Origin: JBAWXE01 sp037144255
GTDB taxonomy: Bacteria; Bacteroidota; Bacteroidia; Chitinophagales; Chitinophagaceae
DNA: 23,122 nt
Direction of reading: 5' to 3'
Assembly (NCBI GenBank): GCA_037144255.1
Contig: JBAWXE010000038.1
Coordinates: 1-23,122 of the forward strand
Shown: in pieces, positions 1-6,009 of the stretch
How positions within the stretch are numbered: the first letter of the stretch is position 1
How the letters are laid out: each line of letters begins with the position of its first letter
The notes under the pieces: model-generated
Databases searched by the model: none
Seen by the model: only the letters and a program-made list of their open reading frames with translations
What the model was told of the DNA's origin: nothing
Translations under genes and position numbers: made by a program

Positions 1-1146
1 GCTATATTCTCGGTGGTACTACAATATCAACATCCGGCATAACCCCTGCACTTATTGGTGCCGGAGATGTATGGATTGTAAAGACCGATGACACGGGCGC
101 TATTCTTTGGGATAAGATATTTGGTGGTACAGATTACGACGACCTTAGTGTCATTAGGCAAACTGCAGATGGTGGTTATATATTCTTAGGTACTACTGCA
201 TCACTCGATAGTGACGCCAGAGAAAATCATGGGGGCTACGATATGTGGGTAGTAAGGCTGGATGATACCGGTAAACGTCTATGGAGCAAATGTTATGGTG
301 GCACTGATTGGGAATTTGCAGGTGATATTCTTACTACTCCGGATGGGGGTTCAATTATCTGTGGCATGACGCGTAGTAACATATTGAATAACCCCGGTTT
401 TGAGAATGCATATATTATCAAACTGGATGATACAGGTGGTATACAATGGCAAAAACTATATGGAGGATCGATAAGCGAATGGGCTAATGCTATCCGACCA
501 ACTTCAGATGGTGGATATATAGTTGCTGGTGGTGCCACCTCTACAGATGGGCAGGTATCGATTAATAAAGGGTTGGAAGATTATTGGATATTCAAAATTA
601 CAAGTATTGGCACTTTTCAGTGGGGCAAGACCTATGGTGGCAACGATGCTGACTATTGCTATTCTGTAGCCCCAACACCCGATGGTGGTTATATATTAGC
701 TGGTTGCACGTTATCTACTAGTGGCGATATTACTCAATTCCTTGGTAGTGGTCAGTTAGGCTACGGAGATATTTGGATAGTGAAAGTAGATGATACAGGT
801 AAACTACAATGGCAAAGATCTTATGGTGGGTCGGATGATGAGAATGCCAGTACTATAATTGCAGCACAAGAGGGTGGCTATACCTTTTCCGGCTGGACAG
901 TTTCAGCCGATTCTATGGTAACAGGGCACCATAGCTATGGTAGCGATTACTGGATAGTGAAAATAGATACCACCGGTGTCATAGAATGGCAAAAAGATAT
1001 GGGTGGCTCTAATAATGAACAAAGTTATTACATGGTACAATGTACCGATGGTGGATATGCTATGACGGGTTATTCCGGCTCCTACAATTTCGATCTCACA
1101 GCTAATAATGGCAATACAGACTATTGGTTGCTAAAAATTGGTGGCT
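1..1146 (+). repeat. Tandem degenerate coding repeat, period 165-189 bp
   Basis: Successive copies of the Asp/Glu-Gly-Gly codons that end each unit begin at 168, 342, 507, 681, 870 and 1047. The spacings are 174, 165, 174, 189 and 177 bases, all multiples of three. Short cores are nearly identical between units, for example GATGGTGGTTATATA and GATGATACAGGT, while the rest has diverged. Variable loop length between units (the fifth is longest) accounts for the period changes. Confidence 0.85.
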
Positions 1147-1415
1147 TTGCTACTTCTATTCCCGGTTTACAAAACAAATCAGAAAATGTAAAAGTATACC
1201 CTACATTCAGCAATGGAATAGTACATATAGATTTGCCTGTAAACTATGAGCATGCTCAGCTGAAACTTATAAATACTCTGGGTCAGGAAATACTCATACA
1301 AAATACCTCTGTCCCCCAACAAACTATAGACCTTAGCTCATACCCACAAGGCATGTACCTGCTGCAAATAATATATAATAAAGAAGTACACACATTTAAG
1401 CTGTTCAGAACCTGA
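1..1415 (+). CDS. Secreted repeat protein with T9SS C-terminal sorting tail (5' end outside window)
   Basis: The reading frame is open from the first bases (codons in phase from position 3), so the gene is cut by the window edge and the ATG at 243 is internal. The visible part is about six and a half tandem units of roughly 55-63 residues. Each contains a D-x-W-I-x-K-x-D-D-T-G stretch, a W-x-K-x-Y-G-G turn and a D-G-G-Y-I end. Such repeats usually form a beta-rich, propeller-like exported domain. The last ~75 residues start near V-K-V-Y-P and contain L-G-Q and Y-P-Q-G-M-Y-L-L, ending F-K-L-F-R-T. This is the pattern of type A type-IX-secretion sorting domains, which direct export across the outer membrane and removal of the tail or surface attachment. 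The binding partner or substrate is unknown. There is no catalytic motif in the visible part. A weak hairpin follows the stop. Confidence 0.88.
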   Translation, partial: YILGGTTISTSGITPALIGAGDVWIVKTDDTGAILWDKIFGGTDYDDLSVIRQTADGGYIFLGTTASLDSDARENHGGYDMWVVRLDDTGKRLWSKCYGGTDWEFAGDILTTPDGGSIICGMTRSNILNNPGFENAYIIKLDDTGGIQWQKLYGGSISEWANAIRPTSDGGYIVAGGATSTDGQVSINKGLEDYWIFKITSIGTFQWGKTYGGNDADYCYSVAPTPDGGYILAGCTLSTSGDITQFLGSGQLGYGDIWIVKVDDTGKLQWQRSYGGSDDENASTIIAAQEGGYTFSGWTVSADSMVTGHHSYGSDYWIVKIDTTGVIEWQKDMGGSNNEQSYYMVQCTDGGYAMTGYSGSYNFDLTANNGNTDYWLLKIGGFATSIPGLQNKSENVKVYPTFSNGIVHIDLPVNYEHAQLKLINTLGQEILIQNTSVPQQTIDLSSYPQGMYLLQIIYNKEVHTFKLFRT

Positions 1416-1467
1416 TAAATATAGTCAAATATAATTCGGCTCACATATTAGTAAATATTATTGCGTA

Positions 1468-1488
1468 AGAGTAGGTATATGCTACTCT
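1468..1488 (+). terminator. Weak hairpin after the T9SS repeat protein
   Basis: AGAGTAG (1468-1474) can pair with CTACTCT (1482-1488) across a 7-base loop. The run after it is only mildly T-rich (ATTATTTT), so this is a weak candidate terminator between the repeat protein and dnaG. Confidence 0.35.
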
Positions 1489-1506
1489 ATAGGGCATTAT
1501 TTTGAC

Positions 1507-1514
1507 TAAATTCG
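1507..1514 (+). promoter_or_regulatory. Putative -7 box for dnaG (TAAATTCG)
   Basis: TAAATTCG matches the Bacteroidota -7 consensus TAnnTTTG at 7 of 8 bases. It ends 4 bases before the dnaG ATG, so transcription would begin at or near the start codon. No TTG is found about 20 bases upstream. Confidence 0.4.
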
Positions 1515-1518
1515 CATA

Positions 1519-3459
1519 ATGATATCCCCTAGTAGTATTCAGGAAGTTTTGAACCGTGCCGACATCGTAGAGATTGTGGGTCAGTTCGTGCGTTTGAAGA
1601 AAAGAGGGGCTAATTATATTGCCAATTGCCCTTTCCATAATGAAAAGACCCCTAGTTTCTATGTATCTGGGGCTAAGGGTATTTACAAATGTTTTGGTTG
1701 TGGTAAAGGAGGCAATGTGGTCACTTTTGTACAGGATCACGAAAAACTGTCTTATCCGGAGGCTATACATTGGTTGGCAGATCATTATAGCATAGCCATA
1801 GAGGAAACCGAGCGTACTCCCGAACAGCAACAACAACAGCTGGCCGAGGAAAGCCTACGTATTCTCAACGATTATGCTGCACAATATTTTCATGATACTC
1901 TGCTACAGGATGAAGAAGGTCAGGCTATAGGCATGTCCTATTTCAAACAAAGAGGATTTAGAAAAGAGACGATTGAAAAATTCAAATTAGGCTACTGTCT
2001 TGAAAGTCACGATGCTTTCTTTAAGGCAGCTAGCACTAAAGGTTACAATCCTGCATTATTAGAAAAAGCGGGATTGATACGTAATAGAAATGGTGCTTTT
2101 CACGATATCTATCATGGCCGCGTGATATTCCCTATACAGAGTATGACGGGTAGGGTGTTGGGTTTCGGTGCTCGCATACTCAAGAACAACGATAAAGCAC
2201 CTAAGTACATTAATACTCCTGAAAATGAACTCTATATTAAGAGTCGTGTGCTCTACGGTATGTACCAGAGCAGGCAGGCTATCAGCAAGCAGGATGAGTG
2301 TTTTCTGGTAGAAGGATATACGGATGTTATTTCCCTGCATCAGGGTGGTGTGGAAAATGTAGTGGCCAGTAGTGGTACTTCACTTACAGAAGATCAGTTG
2401 CGCCTCATGGGCCAGCTCACGAAGAACCTGACCATACTCTACGATGGTGATGCTGCCGGTGTTAAGGCTGCGCTACGTGGATTGGATATGGCGCTCTCGC
2501 AGAGCTTTAATGTACAGTTGGTATTATTACCTGAAGGTGAAGATCCTGATAGTTTTATACAAAAGAGCGGTGCAGCTAAGTTTCACGAATATGTAAAAGG
2601 CCATAAACAAAACGTAATAGGTTTCCGATTGGAAGTGGGAATGCGTGAAGCCGGTGATGACCCTGTTAAGAAGTCGAAACTAGTAAACGAGGTGGCAGAA
2701 AGTATCTCGCGTATCAATAAGACCGAATATTTTGCGTTGCAAGAGCATTACATTAGAGAAACATCCAGAAAACTACAAGTAGATGAAGCGGGATTGGTGA
2801 ATCTTGTAAACAAGTTTATTCGCGAACGTGTTGAACAAGACCGCAGACAAAAACGAAATATAGAGGAAAAGGTAGCAGATGTAGAAGCTCCTGGTCATGC
2901 AGAGAACTTTGCACCCAGCAATCCTCAAAAGAATAACAACGAAGAGCAGGAATGGCAACTAATACGTGTGCTTATAGAATTTGGACATAGAGAAGTAGAA
3001 GGCCATGCTAATATTTCCGCATTGGTACAACATAGAATAGACCCGGATCTGGTAGAAAGTGCTATGGCCAAAAAAGTGTACGATCTATATTTCTCATATA
3101 TTGAGAAATTTGGCAAGGCTCCTGAGCCTTCCTTCTTTACCAATTACGCAGATACTGAGATACAACAAAAGATGATATCCATTTTGCATATGCGCAATGA
3201 TATCAGCCCTAAGTGGAGTTTAAGCTATGGCATCGAGACCATGCATGGAGAACTGAATTATCTGAACGATGTAGAAAGCACTCTTTCTTACTTCGAATTG
3301 AAGAAGATAAAGATAATGCAAGAAGATCTGGGCAAACTGATAAGCGAAGAAAAGGACAGTTTGAAGCAAGTGCAGCTGATGAAAAAGCATCTGGAGCTGA
3401 AATTGGCCGAACATGAGATTTTGAAAAAATCGGGTACCGTGATAGTAAAAATGCGTTAG
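1519..3459 (+). CDS. dnaG: DNA primase
   Basis: DnaG makes RNA primers for Okazaki fragments and leading-strand starts, working with the replicative helicase. Residues 1-100 form the CHC2 zinc-binding domain, with ligands C37, H40, C58 and C61 in the contexts N-C-P-F-H-N-E-K-T-P-S-F and K-C-F-G-C-G. The TOPRIM core contains E265-G-Y-T-D269 and the D309-G-D311 metal-binding motif, at the same numbering as the E. coli enzyme. The C-terminal ~190 residues are divergent and helical, as expected for the helicase-binding domain. At 646 residues the protein is longer than the E. coli protein (581), which is common in Bacteroidota. A candidate -7 box ends 4 bases before the ATG. It heads a co-directional run: ruvX starts 26 bases after its stop. 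Confidence 0.97.
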   Translation: MISPSSIQEVLNRADIVEIVGQFVRLKKRGANYIANCPFHNEKTPSFYVSGAKGIYKCFGCGKGGNVVTFVQDHEKLSYPEAIHWLADHYSIAIEETERTPEQQQQQLAEESLRILNDYAAQYFHDTLLQDEEGQAIGMSYFKQRGFRKETIEKFKLGYCLESHDAFFKAASTKGYNPALLEKAGLIRNRNGAFHDIYHGRVIFPIQSMTGRVLGFGARILKNNDKAPKYINTPENELYIKSRVLYGMYQSRQAISKQDECFLVEGYTDVISLHQGGVENVVASSGTSLTEDQLRLMGQLTKNLTILYDGDAAGVKAALRGLDMALSQSFNVQLVLLPEGEDPDSFIQKSGAAKFHEYVKGHKQNVIGFRLEVGMREAGDDPVKKSKLVNEVAESISRINKTEYFALQEHYIRETSRKLQVDEAGLVNLVNKFIRERVEQDRRQKRNIEEKVADVEAPGHAENFAPSNPQKNNNEEQEWQLIRVLIEFGHREVEGHANISALVQHRIDPDLVESAMAKKVYDLYFSYIEKFGKAPEPSFFTNYADTEIQQKMISILHMRNDISPKWSLSYGIETMHGELNYLNDVESTLSYFELKKIKIMQEDLGKLISEEKDSLKQVQLMKKHLELKLAEHEILKKSGTVIVKMR

Positions 3460-3485
3460 ATAAACACATTTACAATATATTCCCA

Positions 3486-3899
3486 TTGGCAAGAATACTG
3501 GCATTAGATTACGGTAAGAAAAGAACAGGTATAGCTGTTACAGATCCATTGCATATTATAGCAACCGGCCTGAATACAGTAGATACGGATAGTCTGATAT
3601 GGTTCTTGAAACAATATATGAGTACAGAACCTGTGGAACTAGTATTGATAGGCTATCCGCTCAATATGGACGACAGCCCAACAGATGCCACCCCATTAGT
3701 AGAGAAATTCATCAGAAATTTTGAAAAAGTGTTTCCGCAACTGCCTATACAAAAGGTAGATGAGCGTATGAGCTCTGTAATGGCCTCTCAGGCTATCAGC
3801 CACATGGGACTGAAAAAGAAAGCCCGCGAGGAGAAGTCGCTGATAGACAAGGTGAGCGCGGTTATAATTTTGCAGGAATACCTGCAATCGAAAGGTTGA
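3486..3899 (+). CDS. ruvX: Putative pre-16S rRNA nuclease / Holliday junction resolvase-like protein YqgF
   Basis: This RNase H-fold protein is required for 16S rRNA 5' maturation in E. coli; a resolvase role has also been proposed. It has the usual compact length (137 residues). The N-terminal A-L-D-Y-G motif supplies D8. G-Y-P-L-N-M-D lies around 56-62, V-D-E-R around 91-94, and I-D-K-V-S-A-V-I-I-L-Q near 120-130 supplies the last acidic residue. The start is a TTG at 3486: there is no in-frame ATG or GTG between the dnaG stop and this point, and the protein aligns with the family from residue 2. It sits 26 bases downstream of dnaG and 37 bases upstream of def, so co-transcription is likely. 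TATATTCC at 3476-3483 is a poor -7 match. Confidence 0.92.
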   Translation: MARILALDYGKKRTGIAVTDPLHIIATGLNTVDTDSLIWFLKQYMSTEPVELVLIGYPLNMDDSPTDATPLVEKFIRNFEKVFPQLPIQKVDERMSSVMASQAISHMGLKKKAREEKSLIDKVSAVIILQEYLQSKG

Positions 3900-3905
3900 A
3901 AACCT

Positions 3906-3913
3906 TATCTTCG
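3906..3913 (+). promoter_or_regulatory. Putative -7 box for def (TATCTTCG)
   Basis: TATCTTCG, followed by CA, resembles TAnnTTTG at 7 of 8 bases and lies 23 bases before the def ATG. No -33 TTG is seen at the usual distance. It may be an internal promoter within the dnaG-ruvX-def run. Confidence 0.4.
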
Positions 3914-3936
3914 CAAATTCTTATACGTAACAATTC

Positions 3937-4515
3937 ATGGTATTACCGATAGTAGCATATGGGCATCCGATCTTACGCAAAGTTTGCGAAGACATCAGTG
4001 CCGATTATCCTGAGCTTAAGAAACTGATAGCAGATATGTGGGAAACCATGTATTACAGTAATGGTGTGGGTATAGCTGCCCCGCAAATAAACAAACCTAT
4101 TCGTTTGTTTGTTATAGATACAGATCAGATACTGGAAGGTTTTGATGATGAGGATAAACGTAAGTATCCAAATGAAAAATCGTATAAAGGTGTGTTCATC
4201 AATGCACAAAAAATAGAAGAGAGCGGCGATATGTGGCCTTACAACGAAGGTTGCCTGAGCATACCTAAGATACGTGAGGATGTACACAGACAAGCCAAGG
4301 TGCGTATCCGTTTCATGGATGAGCACTTTAAAGAGCATGAAAAAGAATTTGATGGTATCACTGCCAGAGTGATACAGCATGAATATGACCATATAGAAGG
4401 GAAACTATTTATAGATTATCTGCCACAGTTGAAGAAACGCCTCATCAAAAAGAAGTTGGACGATATCAGCGCAGGTAAAGTGAAGATGGATTATAAGATG
4501 CTATATCCTAAATAA
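3937..4515 (+). CDS. def: Peptide deformylase
   Basis: The enzyme removes the formyl group from the N-terminal methionine of new proteins, using a bound Fe2+ or other metal. All three family motifs are present: G43-V-G-I-A-A-P-Q50, E104-G-C-L-S-I-P110 and H148-E-Y-D-H152. The metal ligands are C106, H148 and H152, and the catalytic acid/base is E149. The protein is 192 residues, normal for the family, with a 12-15 residue insert around 65-80 (acidic and lysine-rich) as often seen in Bacteroidota. It begins with ATG 37 bases after ruvX. The sigma factor gene follows 37 bases after its stop. Confidence 0.97.
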   Translation: MVLPIVAYGHPILRKVCEDISADYPELKKLIADMWETMYYSNGVGIAAPQINKPIRLFVIDTDQILEGFDDEDKRKYPNEKSYKGVFINAQKIEESGDMWPYNEGCLSIPKIREDVHRQAKVRIRFMDEHFKEHEKEFDGITARVIQHEYDHIEGKLFIDYLPQLKKRLIKKKLDDISAGKVKMDYKMLYPK

Positions 4516-4547
4516 TCAGTATTTTTAGACAAGAGAATACGCCCGTA

Positions 4548-4555
4548 TATATTTG
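4548..4555 (+). promoter_or_regulatory. Perfect -7 consensus (TATATTTG) overlapping the sigma factor start
   Basis: TATATTTG matches TAnnTTTG exactly. The -33 position, 20 bases upstream, reads TTTA rather than TTTG. If this box is used, RNA would begin near 4560, inside the annotated coding region, because the TTG start codon is the last three bases of the box. Confidence 0.4.
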
Positions 4556-5101
4556 CCACCAATAGTAACATATAGCGAAGAGGAATTAGTGAGTCTGTTA
4601 CAGCAACAGAGTCGCGAGGCGTTCAATTATTTATATGATCGCTACGGGGCTGTATTATATGGCGTCATTAATAAAGTGGTATATGATGAGCATATATCGC
4701 AGGATGTACTGCAGGAGGTATTTGTAAAAATATGGAATAATATAGCTAAGTATGATGCATCTAAAGGGCGCATATATACTTGGATGATCAATATAGCTCG
4801 CAATACAGCCATTGATAAGCTGCGCTCCAAAGCTGAGATCATGAAACAAAAAATCCATACAGGCGAGGATGTCGTAGATAATATTGGGGGAAAGATGAAG
4901 ACGGAACAGGCTACAGATACGATAGGCCTCAGAGAAATGGTGGCAGGTTTGAAACCTGAATATCAAACTATAGTGAATATGGCCTATTTCAAAGGCTATA
5001 CGTTAGACGAAATATCCAAGACATTAGATATACCGCTGGGTACTGTAAAGACCCGCATGCGGCATGCTATACAATTATTAAGAGAACATTTTAGCAGATA
5101 A
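4553..5101 (+). CDS. ECF-family RNA polymerase sigma factor
   Basis: This is a two-domain ECF sigma factor of 182 residues. Region 2 spans about 22-92, including the helix D-V-L-Q-E-V-F-V-K-I-W (51-61) and the -10-recognition part R-I-Y-T-W-M-I-N-I-A-R-N. Region 4 spans about 126-180, with helix-turn-helix Y-T-L-D-E-I-S-K-T-L-D-I-P-L-G-T-V-K-T-R-M. The start is uncertain. An in-frame stop at 4526 and the absence of any ATG leave TTG 4553 as the first plausible codon. GTG 4589 has a good purine-rich AGAGGA just upstream, but using it would drop the conserved-looking Y-S-E-E-E-L segment. The gene is 3 bases from the anti-sigma gene, so the pair is probably translationally coupled. It probably controls an envelope-related regulon through release from that anti-sigma factor; this role is inferred. 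Confidence 0.9.
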   Translation: MPPIVTYSEEELVSLLQQQSREAFNYLYDRYGAVLYGVINKVVYDEHISQDVLQEVFVKIWNNIAKYDASKGRIYTWMINIARNTAIDKLRSKAEIMKQKIHTGEDVVDNIGGKMKTEQATDTIGLREMVAGLKPEYQTIVNMAYFKGYTLDEISKTLDIPLGTVKTRMRHAIQLLREHFSR

Positions 5102-5104
5102 ACA

Positions 5105-5935
5105 GTGAATATAAAGGAATACATAGAATCAGGCATATTAGAAGCCTACGTAATGGACGCACTCGATACCAAGGAGCGTGCAAATGTAGCTGCTAATATT
5201 GCTATGTATCCTGAACTGGCAGCAGAAGTAGCTGCTATTGAAACAGCCATGCAGCATTTTGCGGAAGCTACTTCGCAAGATCCTCCCCCTTATATGAAAG
5301 AGCATATATGGGAAGCAATTCAATTGGAAACTACTAAGAATGAACCATCTGTAGCACCAAAAGTTGTTGCATTTCCACCGGAAAATACTCAGAAAGATAA
5401 TGGATGGGCAAGAGCTGCCATGTGGGCAATACTGGCAGGTAGTGTAGTTACCAATTTTATGTTGCTAAGTAGCAATAAACATAGTCAGGGAAATCTTGTT
5501 GCATTGCAGCAGCATATGGATAGTATGAATACTCAACAACAACAATTGGTAAGTTCTATAAAGGCTTACCAAAAGGAGCGTTCTATGCTGATGGATACTA
5601 GTATGCAAACTATAGTGATGCATAGTATGTTGCAAGGTCATGATATGGCAGGTATGGTGTTTGTGAGCAAGACTAAAGGAGATACTTATCTCGCCTTACA
5701 TAATCTACCAATGCCACCCAAAGGCAAACAGTACCAACTATGGGTAATAAAAGATGGTAAGCCTGTAGATATGGGGGTGATACCTAATGATATGGTAGTT
5801 ATTGAGGGTGGAATGGAGAAAATATCTAAACCATTTACCGGTGGTCAGGCATTTGCAGTATCGCTGGAGAAAGAAGGTGGAAGCCCTGTACCTACTATGG
5901 AGCAGATATATGTGTTGGGTAAAATGTCCTCATAA
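5105..5935 (+). CDS. Membrane anti-sigma factor, RskA-like
   Basis: This 276-residue protein has the plan of RskA-type anti-sigma factors. An N-terminal helical cytoplasmic domain covers about 1-75 (Y-I-E-S-G-I-L-E-A-Y-V-M-D-A-L is typical of the sigma-binding part). One transmembrane helix lies at about 102-122. A glutamine-rich likely coiled coil spans 128-163. A C-terminal extracytoplasmic domain (about 175-275) contains L-P-x-P-P-K-G-K-Q-Y-Q-L-W-V-I and F-A-V-S-L-E-K-E-G-G-S-P-x-P-T, characteristic of the RskA C-terminal fold. There is no H-x3-C-x2-C zinc motif in the N-terminal domain. The start is a GTG, 3 bases after the sigma factor stop, with no ATG nearby. It most likely holds the upstream sigma factor at the inner membrane until a signal triggers proteolysis, by analogy with RskA; the signal is unknown. 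Confidence 0.88.
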   Translation: MNIKEYIESGILEAYVMDALDTKERANVAANIAMYPELAAEVAAIETAMQHFAEATSQDPPPYMKEHIWEAIQLETTKNEPSVAPKVVAFPPENTQKDNGWARAAMWAILAGSVVTNFMLLSSNKHSQGNLVALQQHMDSMNTQQQQLVSSIKAYQKERSMLMDTSMQTIVMHSMLQGHDMAGMVFVSKTKGDTYLALHNLPMPPKGKQYQLWVIKDGKPVDMGVIPNDMVVIEGGMEKISKPFTGGQAFAVSLEKEGGSPVPTMEQIYVLGKMSS

Positions 5936-5958
5936 CATTATTGATCGATACTTATATG

Positions 5959-5983
5959 AAAAGGCACCTGATAGGTGCCTTTT
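5959..5983. terminator. Bidirectional terminator between anti-sigma gene and sucA
   Basis: AAAAGGCACCT (5959-5969) and AGGTGCCTTTT (5973-5983) form a perfect 11-bp stem with a 3-base loop. The stem ends in four T residues on either strand. It lies between the convergent anti-sigma gene and sucA, 23 bases past the former and 26 bases past the latter's stop. Confidence 0.85.
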
Positions 5984-6009
5984 CTATGCATGCTAGTTAG
6001 TATTTTTAT

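Noticed and set aside
243..1415. Start of the T9SS repeat protein at ATG 243
   Set aside because: The frame stays open to the window edge and encodes one and a half more repeat units before 243, so this Met is internal.
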